Source of the DNA: Cruorifilaria tuberocauda
Lineage: Eukaryota > Nematoda > Chromadorea > Rhabditida > Onchocercidae
Direction: 5' to 3'
DNA length: 64,000 nt
Assembly (NCBI GenBank): GCA_013365365.1
Contig: JABVXU010000266.1
Span: 1-64,000, forward strand
The position numbers and the translations under genes are program-made. Below, piece by piece: positions 1 through 12,900 of this stretch (the stretch's first letter is position 1; the number at the start of each line of letters is the position of its first letter). The notes under the pieces are model-generated. The model was given only the letters and a program-made list of their open reading frames with translations, was not told where the DNA came from and did no database searches.

Positions 1-1299
1 CTATCGATATGATGTAAAAGTAGAAAGAATGATAAGAATGAAGAGAGAAGTAAAAAGAAAGAGAAGAGATGATAAGTCTAATCAGAAAGATGTAAATTGC
101 ATAATCTACAGACAAACTGATTACACTTTGTAAATGATTAAGAGATATAAAAAGACAAACTGATTGCACTTTGTAAATGATTAAGAGATATAAAAAGTTA
201 TAGATAACTGAAAAGCAATCGTTTTATCTATATTCCTGACAGCTTAAATTTTTTCCAGAATTCCAGTATGAATAATTTAATTTAAATTGAATTATCCATA
301 CTAGAATTTAATTTAAATCTACTTTAATATATGGAAAAAAAAGCACTTTTTCTAGAAAACGAGAATAAGGATTTCATGGTGGAAGGTGAATGAGAAGGAG
401 AAACATTTCTAAACATAAAAATTTAAGACTTCCGCTGTTCAGAAAGATCGGACGCAGCGAGAATAGCTTTCCAAATAGCTTTTAAATATACCTCGAAACA
501 TTGAGACATACACAACAAACAACGATGGAACAAGCTTTATTAGCTAAAAATGGCATATAATCCTCAACTTCCGACAAAAAAGAGTAAAAAGTAGGACATT
601 TGGCAAAAATAGTGATACACGATCATATTGCAGTTTTGATCACGACCATGTCTTGCGTAAAATTATATCGAAGATGATTATTTTCAGATGAATGTTCATG
701 ACTGTGTCCTCATCTATATGGTATGGCAATTTTGAAATGCTAGCTTCCCTCATCTATGGGAACAATAACAGTATTTCTTAAGAAGGCGAATACTACAGAT
801 ATTCCGCTATCCATTCGTGCGAAAAAGTTTCGTTGAAAATTTCCGAAGATATTCTGAACCGAAATCTAAAATGAAATTCTTTCAGAAAAACATATTTTAA
901 CCAAACATACCACATTACGAGAAAAGATAAGTAGCACTTTACTGATAAATATGATAGCACTATCGTAAAAAACAATATACTGTATTAACTAGTTCTTGAA
1001 TTCACTCAAGCATCTGTTGAAAAACAGCAAGATCTAAAATTAAAAGCTTTAAAAAATTCAACATACAGGTGATCTAAGGAGAACGTGAGAGAAACCTGGC
1101 GCATTTCTCAACTTTCTCGACACAGTTCAGTGCCACAACAAACCGAAAGAGATACCGTCACGGAATAGGCAGCGGTTTCCGGTGCATTCGAGATTTCCCG
1201 TCCGCTTCTCTCCTCTCTTGCTTTTGCAATTTCGTCATTAAGATGAAGCGTGATCGATCGATTGGTCAATCGATGTTGTCATTGTTTACGAAAACTTTT
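1..1299. other. intergenic, left edge
   Basis: No coding exon could be supported here. The stretch holds a 43-bp tandem duplication at 111-196 and AT-rich sequence. The last 200 bases, somewhat richer in GC, probably contain the promoter and 5' region of the THAP gene that begins at 1307. Confidence 0.5.
111..196. repeat. 43-bp tandem duplication
   Basis: Two adjacent 43-bp units, 111-153 and 154-196, differ at one position (A in the first copy, G in the second). Both begin GACAAACTGATT. It looks like a recent local duplication in intergenic DNA. Confidence 0.9.
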
Positions 1300-1306
1300 A
1301 GAGTTA
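1300..1306 (+). promoter_or_regulatory. candidate spliced-leader acceptor before the THAP start
   Basis: The sequence AAAACTTTTAG ends at 1301, followed by AGTTA and then ATG at 1307. An acceptor-like AG five bases before the start codon is typical of nematode trans-splicing. The site also removes an upstream ATG at 1243 that opens a different frame. It could instead join a cis-spliced 5' exon. Confidence 0.45.
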
Positions 1307-3212
1307 ATGGAAAAATGTGTCTTCTGTGGTTGGTATCGCCGTACCAGTGGTCCAGCATTGAGATTTTACGGAATTCCACGTGAGCCAGGCTTGAAGCGTG
1401 TAAGGTGGTTATGTGCTATTGGTGATCGAGAATTGTCACCGAAAGATAAGGTTTGCTAACCTTTACATATCAGTATGTTTTAGTAATTTTGTGGCTGACA
1501 TGATGAACGATCAGCAAAACTGTTTCAAATTTTCTTCCGCTATCCATCGCAAATTCGCACTGCATCTTCGTAGTTTGTAACCGAAATATTATATTATTTT
1601 TTCCTATTAACTACAATACATGTTACACATTTTATCTAATAATTAGTTCTAAATCTAAATCTAAGCTTTTTAGCTTGAATTATAGCTTACTTCTCTGCAT
1701 AAATATATTCCCAAGTCTAAAAGTGGATTTAATCAAATTTATTTTATGTTAGGCCTAACTCCAAGTTAAAAGTCACAAGTAACAAATCAACAAATTTTTG
1801 TTTCATAATATAGAATACCATTTCTAATCACATTATTAACGTTCCTATTATTGGCGAGAAAAATTAAATTGCTTTCTTATTAACAAATGATGAATTAAGC
1901 AACTAAACTCTTCTTTTTTGAAACTTTCATTCTATCGCAATTAAAGACTACCACAAGAATTGAAATTTTATTAAGGTCATCAAAAATATAAAGCTTTGAA
2001 GAAACAAAAATATAAATTACCATGTTTCCAATACCTTGAAATATTCTCAAAATTGGATGCTTAATATTATTTTAAGAATATCATTCTCTACTAAATAACT
2101 TTTACTTAATAACAGGACGCATCACTGATTTATCATTCAGTGTTCTGATTTTTAGGTATGCAGTGTTCATTTTCGACAAGGTCGACCATCGAATGATCCA
2201 TCACATGAAGATTTCGCTCCTCATTTATTTTTACAACGTTCCCTATCACAGCCTGTTGCCAAAACGTTAACATATCTTGAAAGTCTTGCTGATGATGATG
2301 ATTTCGATGAAATGGTGCATATTCTGAATTTTTTTAATTTCATTCTCTTGTTTTTAATACCTTGTTGCCTCATGAAATTAAATATGCAGTTATTCTTAAA
2401 AGCATATTTTTATGCTATATCATAACATATACCAGTTACGGTTACTACAATTTTTTTTTGCGATTACCGATTTTACTGCCTAGCTAATAATACTTTCTTT
2501 CTTACCAAGGCAGCTTTAAGTTATAGCATCTCTGATTCTACTATAAGTCATTGAAATATAGGATAAACTACCATTCTTCATGAATGGTAATTTGCACCAC
2601 TGACGGCAGTATAGAAATGAATAAAAAGCAAAAATTGAGAACATGTTTTTTAACCGATAAAAAACTGAACTCAATCTATGATTCTAGCCTTCCGTATCAC
2701 GACCAGAACGCTCTGAACGTTTGTATGCATGTAAGCCATCAATTTTACGAAAACGGCGAAAGGTTGCGTCCTCTTTCGATGGATCCACGGTTACTTCTTC
2801 ACTCTTATTTTTATCAAAGCAAGTTTAGACTTATGCATCGTCAACATTTCTCGATGGTGTTAGACTTCAGGCTGACATAACTTAATTGATAAGGAAGTAT
2901 TAAAAAAACATGAATTCACTAATTTCTTTATAGAAAACCGATCAAGATATAACCGAAAATCCGCAAGATTGTTCGTCAGGGAAAACCTTGTTATCAGAAA
3001 TACAAGAAGTGGAGAAAAGACCATCAAAAGACGACATGCCAAATGTTGTAATATTTACGAATCCTATGACTGGTATGAAAAAACGTATGAAATTACAACA
3101 TTTACCTCGACCATTTGTTGAAGCAGTGGGTATTAAGCCGGGCCAAACAGTAATTATCAAGCGTCGAATACGAGTGGCTAAATCAGCACAAAATCAGGTA
3201 GTCTTACAATGA
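1307..3212 (+). CDS. THAP-domain zinc-finger protein
   Basis: Exons 1307-1450, 2156-2314 and 2934-3212 join in phase 0 to give 193 residues. The N-terminus is a C2CH THAP DNA-binding domain: MEKCVFC supplies the first two cysteines, TRP-LEU-CYS lies near residue 34, and CSVHF, created across the first splice junction, supplies the last Cys-x2-His pair. A phenylalanine-proline stretch (EDFAPHLF) follows, as in the C-terminal part of THAP domains. THAP proteins bind DNA in the nucleus, usually as transcription regulators. The rest is a short acidic linker (DDDDFDEM) and a basic C-terminal block rich in Lys and Arg (MKKRMKLQH, IIKRRIRVAKS), which may be a nuclear localisation or second nucleic-acid-binding region. 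The start at 1307 is the only ATG in frame before the first cysteine. An AATAAA lies at 3295-3300. The donor GTGCAT of exon 2 is weak, so its end is the least certain boundary. The target is unknown. Confidence 0.75.
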
Positions 3213-6200
3213 TTTTATAAACTCGAGTGAGGTTGTATGTTTGCAGTATACAGTTTTATAGCCGATATTCTTCTGAATAAGTAAGTTACAAGCGAATAAA
3301 ATTTAAGTCCGTAAAGGTTCAATAGAATTCACATGGCAAATCAATTGTAATTAGAATTGAATGAAGGAGAAACTTCATTCTGAATATTTTTTAGACAGAA
3401 GGATCTGACACCATGGAAAACGTGCTAGAGAAAGAAGAAAGCCTTTTGGAAAATACAGCAAGCATATGTTGAAAATTCACTGCTGAAAAGCGGCAGCATG
3501 CTTTTTTTGAAACTGTATTCCATTACATAATTTCTTATCTCATAAAAGAACATTTTTCTGAAACTAAACATCTTCTGCAGTCGGATTTCGGCATTACTGA
3601 ACTGAATACAGTTGTTGGATTTCGCTAGTCGTAGTTTCGTTAAAGTCCAAAAGACATCTGTTTTTTGGTTGCTACAAATTTAGGTTGAAAGACCTGATTT
3701 ATTCGGCAAGTGGATTAAATGAAATGATTTTTTAGCTGTGATAAGGAAATTTATTTAACTCTTCTCGACATATATTTATGGTTTTTACATCCTAATAAAA
3801 TTTTTTTAAAGATTTTACTGATTATACAATGATCATCTTTAATTTTATGATAATCGCTGATTAAATAAGCAAATCAAGAAAATGGAAGTATAAGAAAATA
3901 CGATGGAAAAAAGATAAAACATCAAAAAGTGGAGCAAACGAAGAACGTATCCATATATATTATATATATATATATATATTTCTAAAATCAAGAGATATTT
4001 TTGACTAGCGACAAAAATTGCAATATTTGCGGTGCAATATTTCTTATCTAGCAAAGTGAAACTGAAAAATCAGAGGTCTTAACTTTTATTCTATTTTTTT
4101 CTTTTTAAGCAATATAAATAAACAATTTTTGCATTAAGTTGATTATTTGCGCTTTTTAAGATCCATCATATGCGCAGTGGTCGGTTTCTTCCGTATTTTT
4201 TCTTGCTTCGCGATAACCGTGAATAAATGCTTCCAGCTAGATATGACAACTAATACCGTACAACCTTAAAAAGAGATAGACATGAGTGATTAATGGAAGA
4301 ACAAGCTAACAAATTCGCGATTTCAGTTTGTCATTTTCTTTGAAATGGAAAAGGTACTTCTTTTTCTACCTTACGGTCATTTCTGCAACCAGTAAACAAA
4401 GGTATTTTTTATTTCAGTTTGTACATATTGATTTGTACGTTTTTTCGTGGCATCCAAATCGAGGCTTATTCCTCCTTGATTCAATGAAAGTTCTACGAGA
4501 TACATGTTTCGACAGACTAACCGGATAAAGTAATCTGTATATAGAGAGCAGCGGATTTTTTCAATAGTTCAGTGTAGAAAATTTCGAAGCAAAGGAAGAT
4601 GGTCGATGTTATCGAACAAATTATATGCAACATATGAAGCGGAATACAATCAAAATAATAAATTACGAAGAGACGCAAAAGCAGTATTGTCCAATAATGA
4701 ATAAAAAATGATGCCGCGATAGGTGCTATATCTAAAAATTGCATAAGTTCAGATTTTTTAAATATAGCAAGTAAAGTAAATGATAAAATAAAACATGTTC
4801 CAAGTTGCAATGTACATGAGGGTTTTTACAATCATCACTCTATGCACACATCAACAGTTGATTATATCCCATGATTACCTGTCACCGCTGCAGTTTTACG
4901 GTTTAGCAAAATTTCTGAAAAAATTTTCGGCCGGATACACTGTTGAAGATTACCAATGAGCTGCAGCACAGTGAATGCCAACCAAGCGCGAACGATATTT
5001 TGAATTTCCATTGTTATACCACGATTTTCTCAAGACATTTCCAAACAGAAGGTGACTTCACATCATATTACGAAAAATACCTGAACGAAAAACGGAACCT
5101 AAGAATGAGGACTTTGAATCATACCACTCTTGGAAGCGAAATTGCAGTTGGATATAAAAACAAGATCCCAAAATCCACACATAATGCGTCGAAAATTAAA
5201 AATGTCACTAAAGAATTCAAAATCTCAAATGATATGCTTCGTAGATTTCTGATAAACCGAAATCTTCATCTGTATGCCGAATTGGACTTAGAAATCTAGA
5301 GATTCTAACCTAGAAATCATTAAAGAAATGCATCATCACTCCCATGAATACTTCTATTTTCTATTGTTATCATCCTATTACGAAGGCTGAAACAGATTTC
5401 TGGAATCTAACTTAATTCATGAACATCATCGAATCAAAACATATAACGTTTAACAAATTTCTAGACAAATGATAAGCGAGTCATAGCTGCCGATAGAGAG
5501 ACTTTGCTGATGAATCCTTCAGAGATCTGGGTCGATTCCATAAACTTTTAATTCTACCAAGTTCTGAAAATACCGCCTCGAATTCTGATTCAAAATCAAG
5601 TCAAGTAATTTCTAAGATGATTCCTGCAAAAATTCCTGTAAAAGCTTATTAAAAGTAATTTCATCTTTACTTGAATGCAATGCCAGATAAAAGATCACAG
5701 GATCGAATGGAACAAAATACTGACAATTGTTAATAAATGGTAGGGCAAACAGAATGATATCCTGGTGATGATAATCAAATTATTCGCTCAAAAAATTCCT
5801 TCATTGATTCCTTCATTGTAGAAAAATAATGACTGATAGATCATCCAGTAATTTTATTCTGCACTATTACATTCATTAGTTAAAATGGTGTTTTTCTCAA
5901 ATTTCAAGAAAAACCGTACATCAATTCAATAATTCAAATCAGTGAAATCATGTACTGCATCAAATTTCATTATAATAAAGAAAACTTGAAAAAGCTAGAA
6001 ATCAAGGTATCATTCAAATTCTGTGATTCGCTAGAGAAAAAACATGCCAGATAAGGAATATCGCAACTATTCCTCCCTAATATTTATATAACTATCTAAT
6101 TATAGAGAAAATATGCAAAATGAAATAAAATGAGATGTAATTCACGCACGAAGTTCTGACAAGAACTCCAAAAACAAGAAATATAAAGGAAGAGATTTTC

Positions 6201-6942
6201 TATTAAAAATACTAGAAAAATGAAAAAAATCCATTGAACACACATCAATATCATCACAGCTTCATAAAAAACAAATCACAGTGAGTATCATTCATTCAAC
6301 ACAAAATCTGAAATCCAGCTTTCATTACCTCTAATTCCACAAGTTTGAATTAGAGGCAAATCTTTTCTCATCATTTTAAAACTTAACATATACTGATATA
6401 TTATCATAACAAAGACATGCAACATGAATTCATACGTATTTAGCTAATCAGCATCAGCAGCATTCAAAAATGAAGCTTAGATATCTCTAATAATCGGCAC
6501 AATAACTCTACCTCTATGACTCCAAAATTTCCTATGATTAGTAGTCAAATCTGTTAGCACTAGTAGGGAATGAATTAGATTTGTATCTGGATTATCCACA
6601 ATAAAATATTTGATGAAAGGAAAAAGAGACAGCAAGAAAGTTGTAGCTAGTGCAATAAAACTAAGCGACGCCTACGTAAAATGTAGAATCCTATTTGTAA
6701 TATGATGAGCGTTGAACTGAAGCGTTTCAAAAGTAACTGTTAGGATGGTTTCACATTACGATTTATCTAATGATAATGAAGAGAATTATTCACAAAAACT
6801 TCGCGAAAAATCAAAAAACGACACCAGTATATTCCAGTCCCAACTCAGTTTACTGACGATTTCAAAATTTCAAAACAAACAAGCCACACCTACAAGTATT
6901 TCTTGAAAGTTGATATTCGGACATGAGTTTTATTCAGCTTAT
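3213..6942. other. intergenic between THAP gene and PSME4 3' end
   Basis: Holds the THAP polyadenylation signal (3295-3300), an AT dinucleotide run at about 3953-3979 and an isolated 118-codon open frame at 4943-5299 that resembles no family I know. The PSME4 polyadenylation signal (AATAAA on the minus strand, 6929-6934) lies at the right end. Nothing else was recognised. Confidence 0.5.
3953..3979. repeat. AT dinucleotide microsatellite
   Basis: An almost uninterrupted AT/TA run in intergenic sequence. Confidence 0.9.
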
Positions 6943-9900
6943 TCAAACGTAATAATTGGGTGAAACGAACAGATCTGTCAGGATTGAAAGCTGATCTTCA
7001 CTGAACTGCATTTTGTGTTCATGCCAACTATCTTGATGAGTACGTTTGAATTCACTCAATGCCTTTTTCACCGTACCCTGAAAATAATCTTTCTAGTTAA
7101 CAGAAGATGAACTCCTGTTTTTGAAAACAACTCTTTTTCATTCTATTAATGAGATGCATAAAGGAATTTAAATTCAAAAAGACTGCTTCTTGGAATTTTT
7201 GCAGCGAGTTAGCTGAAGCCAACTTGCATCCGTCAGAAGCCAGGTTGCTGGCTTCTAACGCGGATGCAAGTGCATTTCAACAGAATAAATTTGAACAGCC
7301 CTGTTTCCGAGACAGTTCTGCAGTTATTAAAACAGCAGTATAATTGACAGCGGTCTTTTAGCAGCACGGTTAGGAGAATAGTTTTACTATATCTCTTGAG
7401 ACTAAGAAAAGAACAAAAAATTTTACTTGCATGGGTTGTTTATCACAAGTATGACGGCAAAGTTGCATCAAAATTTTCGGTAAGAAAGATGGAACAGTAT
7501 ATGGAAATGCCTGAACAATAGCAGAAAGGGCTAAGACACCCGCATGTCGTTTTGTGCCATTTTCCTCTCGACACCAATCGTAAAATCTTTCCTGAAGATT
7601 TAATTCTGCTTAAATTATGAGGAAAGGATACGACTTCCGAAATATTTCATACTATGAGACAAAATGCTGTTACCAAACAATGAATTCAATTAATCCTTTT
7701 CAACTTTCTGTAACTTTTACTATACTATAATTTGAATTCAAAAAGATAAAGTAAATATACAGAAGCATATAGCTTACAACAATCAGATGATCCACATCAA
7801 AAAAATGACAGTGAATAAGACCGCATAATGTTGTAGCAGCAGCTTCACGCACTTCAAACTTGGAATCAAGTATCAAGGTCCAGAGTATAGTTTGCAACAA
7901 TGGGCGATGATGCAAGAAAAGGAAGAAATTAGAAAATACAGCAACTTGTAAATACTTTAGCAGCGAAACTTTTGGTTTCCACCATGAGGCAGAAGATGAA
8001 GCTAACTGCAATAGCGAAGGTACAATTCATTAGGAGGTTAATCAAATATCAGTATATAAATTATTGAAATTATCAAGAGATCGATACCATTTCTGTCACT
8101 ATTAATTTATCTATTTTAAGCAAAAGTCGTAAACGATACTCGAAATGGCATTGCGTTATAAGTTATGAGACAATAATTTATGTAAATAATATTGGGCAAT
8201 TATTTCATTCGCTGATGTAAGTTGTGTGCTTGATTAGCTATAGTAATGAGTTCAAATGTTAAGATTAGCAACTACAATGACGAGAACATGACGATAGCCC
8301 ACCTCTTTAACGCCACATAAAACCATTTCTACATTCTTAGCTATAATTAACGTTTGTGACATTCCTTGGCGTAGCTGATCATGGCAACTGTTTTTCAATT
8401 CCTCATCGCTAAAACGATTTCATTTTGAAGTAAAACAATATCCTAATCATAAATAGCTTTTTTGTCTATAATCATGTCTTGCATTAATCAAACTTTTTGT
8501 TTTGATCATTTTCCTAATGAAAGAGAAAGGCATTAGTCGGGTTATCGAAGGCTCTTGGACTGAACTGAGAGCTATGAGAGCTTTGCATATTTCCTGATTT
8601 TGCATATACCTTTCTGAAACTAGCGAGAACACTTTTTATCCGTTTCCATGTTTCAGATTAGATGTTATCACTAAGAAATAAATAATTTTCTAGCAAATAA
8701 GTGAAATACCTCGTCTCATTTTCAAAATGTATAAGCAAGGGCAAAACGTTGAAAATAGCGGGCGGTAGGGCAGTGAACGAATGTACCCAATGTGCATTTA
8801 AATAATTTAAAGCACATTTAAATGTCATGATTGCCTGAAAATGGTAGCAAAATAAGTAAATAATTAACTTCTTCATAATTAATAGAAATCTCTTTCTGAA
8901 AACTGAAAATGTAAATGTAAATGTAAGGGAAATTATTAGTTTTTCATGATTAAATTGTTCCAGCCTCTTTAATCGAAGAAAAATTTAATCAATGTTTTTA
9001 CGAAAAAAAAAATTGCACACTTTTTTCCGACCATTGCCTTCACCATTAATAATTTCCGTTACGCCGTTCATGCAAACATTATCTATTTCTTCACTATTTC
9101 GTTTCGCAGTGGCGACTTCACACCACAGAAGTTCCAACTGCAACACGAAAAATAAAACAAATAGCTATTCTTGTTCAATCAATCTGTACAATAACTCTCT
9201 AAGTCAATTTCATAATGATTTGTATTTAATAAGGTGCTTCAAGGCAGCAATCAAATGCTCGAAATTATATCAGTAAGATACATAAAAGAAATCTCCCTTA
9301 ACTTCTTCCATCATCTTAGGTATATATCTTCACAGTCGTACACACATACCATTAGAATTCCCATTAAATCATTGTTTCCACTTTATAAAAATAATAACTT
9401 CGATAACTTTCCTTCAATGCAAGTTTTCCCCAATATACCTTAATTCTATTTCTTCATTTCTTCATTCAAAGTGTTTCCAAATAAAATCTTGATACTTTGT
9501 CTAAAAAACGCACAAAACCCTGCAGTACTAATTTATATGGAAAAGTAAAAAACATTGTTAGAACATACTTTTGTATTAATTTCGCCCATTACATCGTCAA
9601 TTTTCATTGGATGAAATCTTTTCGGGATTCGTGGATCAATATATAAATGATTTAGATCAAACCATACAATAGTAGCAATACTTGAGCCAATACGCTCACG
9701 TAAATTCTGATACGATTCTTCCATAGTTTCCATACATTTTCGGAAAAGCCGATTCCACAATTCTGTTACTCGCCATTCACACTGATTAAGAGCTCCTTGT
9801 ACAAAATACATCCGCCTAGAACGAAAATGATCTCGGCAAATAGTATAGTTCAAGTAAGATACCGCAAGATCATATTAGACTTGCATGAAAACTTTCCGAA

Positions 9901-12900
9901 AAAAGAATGAAAATGAATCATCTCATTTATATGGAAAATTATTAACTACTAATTACAACAAACAGGATAACCTATACATGAACTAAATGAATGAATTTAG
10001 GATTTTTCATTTTAATTAATCATAATTGGTATTTTCCAGGAGACAGAATAACCAAGCTGATCTCATCAACACAAGTCCTTTAATTCATTTCGATGCCATA
10101 AACGGTAAAAATTTATTCCTTAAATCTTGGCCTTATTTTTTACCCACTAATGCTGATGATAACATAAGAACAGATATTATGTATGTCAAATTCTATTCAA
10201 TTTTCTACAATAAAACTAAAGACATTTTTTTCAGTTTGATTGCAGACATTTACTGATTTAATTTTTCACTTGAACAGTAATTATTTATACATAAATTGAG
10301 TAAGGATAAAAAAACCATACGTAGTAGCATGAAAGCTGCTGTCCGTTGGCTTCATGCACAATTCAAAAAGCATTTCAATAAACCACGAAAGCGCTTTCGG
10401 ATCGACCGAACCGAAAACCGTCGCGATAGCTGTTCCCCAATTCTTGACATTTTCAGTCTTGACTGTTTCCAAGCAACTGCTTATCAAAGGTTTAAGCCAT
10501 TTAGACATTGCTGAAATCTTTTCGAACGTCCAAAGTTTACTGCCATTCAACAGTCCGGCAACCATTTCCGATGCTAATCGTTGATCGCCTTCCTAAAATT
10601 TAGTCTGTGATACCAGGAAAAATAACAACGGGAGTTCATCTCTATACCTCTATGCTCAAATCAGAGGGAGAAATAAAACATTTGTTATAAATATGCATTC
10701 AGTAAGCTGTACCTCACTTATCAACTAATATCTGAAACAAAACAAAAAGTATCAAATGCGTAACTTATCACTTGAAAGCAAAATTTCCAAATGTTTCTTG
10801 AAAACTGGAAGTAGAAGATCGTTATAATTCCGAAATATGCCCTGAAACTTTCATTCAAAACAGCTAAGATTATGCATCGTTTTTTAACCTCATCTATAAT
10901 GTTCTGGAAAATCCAATTCTATGATAAAATAAAATTGCTAGATACAATTACTGAAGTATCAAGTTTTCTATAATACATGGAGAAAAAGAGTCATAATAAC
11001 ATCATCTACTGGCCAGTGACTGCAATAATTTTCAAATAGTTCAATAACTCCACGCTAGATATACCAACGCATGAGTTTTAATATGATTAGTGATAGTTAT
11101 CAAAAGCCTCCGTTTAACTTACTCATGAATAACCTGTGATTCACTAGCAATTCTTCCAGAAAATATTAACTTTAAGTAATAAAACTGACGTAAAATAAAC
11201 CAAAAGCAATGGGATCGAATGCTTCTTCACCCTTCTTCTCTTCAACACTCATATATTGGCGAAATTTTTCAGCAAATTCATCTTCACGAAATATTTCCAC
11301 AACAAAACGTTCAATGTCATTCAATTCTTCTAAGTCACGATTAATCGCCTTCTGTTCATTTGCTGGCGCGTGTACTTTCAAAACCCTCCAAATAATTCTC
11401 AATGAATTGAAGTAGATTAATCATTACTGCTTATGTTCCAGAATAAAGTAACATTTCGAAGCATATATAATAGTTTCATCAAATTTGTAGAAAAAAGAAC
11501 TGCGGAAGACATTATGACTTTTCTTGAAACTAATGAAGCAGTGATGTAAATTAAAAACGATAAATTAATTATTAAAAACATAATTATAAGAAATTAAAAT
11601 ATCTATTCTACCACAAATTCGTATAAACCAGATCCTCAAATATATTAGGTATATTGTTAACTTTTACTGACCATTAACACTCTGACAGCTAAAACGGCTG
11701 TCGGAAATTTCCAGAAAAAACTAACGGTAAAACTCACTTTGGCCAAGTATAAAAGCCCCAATGAGTTTTACTGAAGAATACTGTAGAATTCCAGTCCTTT
11801 GCCGTTCGAGGCAACTTTTCTTTGTCATACATTGTTATCATATTGTCCATTCTAAAGCCGTATTTTATAGGCCACTCTGCGCCAGGACCAGTGTTTTTTT
11901 CCTACGAAAAGAAAAAAATTTACTATGAGGATATGAAATGAATGTGGAAGGTCAGATAGGAATGTATGTTCGACTAAATTAAAATGCTTTTTACTCTCTT
12001 AAATAAAAATCAATTCTCAGTCCAAAATATACTATTACCGGGATAGTCAAACTGGGCTACCATCCTGATCAAATAATACGTAGAGTGTCTCCGCGCAATA
12101 AACATGGGACGGATATTAAATGCTGTCATTTTTAAATGCCGCAAGGTATTAAATACCTTATCTGTATTAGACAAATTATGATAGAAATACAAAGGTTTCG
12201 GTATTCTACTAGATAGTACAATCATTACTTTAACTGAATTTTCAAAAGGTATTTTTATGGCGTGTGGTTTCGTAATACGCAACCATGCACCTATCAATCC
12301 AGTTGCCATGCGTCTTGTTTTAACAGTGTCGTTCACGAGTAACCGAATAAATAACCTAAAGCTTGATTGATACAATACTTAAATATTATAAATAAAAATG
12401 CATTTCATCAAATTGTTTTAACTAAGGGCAGTTGACAGTCAAACTTATTCACTTTTTTCTAAAGATAACACAATATTCATAAAAATAATCTTCTTAAATG
12501 TAAAGAAGCAAGACATTCTTGCCCATTAAAATGACGTCATCCAAAGAAGCATAAAAATAATTTAGCCCAAAATTATAGTATTCTGTGAGTAAAAACAAAA
12601 CAACCCAGTTAACAGTAATGACTCACTTAACAGCATCCGATGGAAAAGGCATATCCCGTCTGATGAGCAACGAAAGTAAAGACTGCGCCATGTCAACATG
12701 TCGCCAATGAAGGTTTGCATCCGTGCTAAGTGCAACCAAACGATCACAAAGTGAATAATACAACCTATAATTAATTATATTAGTAATAATAACAATAATA
12801 ACAGTAACAATTATGATGATAAAAGCAACAATGGTAATGATAATTTATATTTCGAGAAGTTAGAAAAAAATTGACATAAATTGAACAAAATTACATGAGC

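Noticed and set aside
2610..2731. Possible extra THAP exon with a good GTAAGC donor
   Set aside because: No acceptor places it in the phase left by exon 2156-2314, while exons 2 and 3 join in phase without it.
8611..8640. Possible 22-base PSME4 microexon (VLASFRK)
   Set aside because: Exon 8710-8834 joins 8303-8408 in phase with the expected DEELK sequence, so it is not needed.
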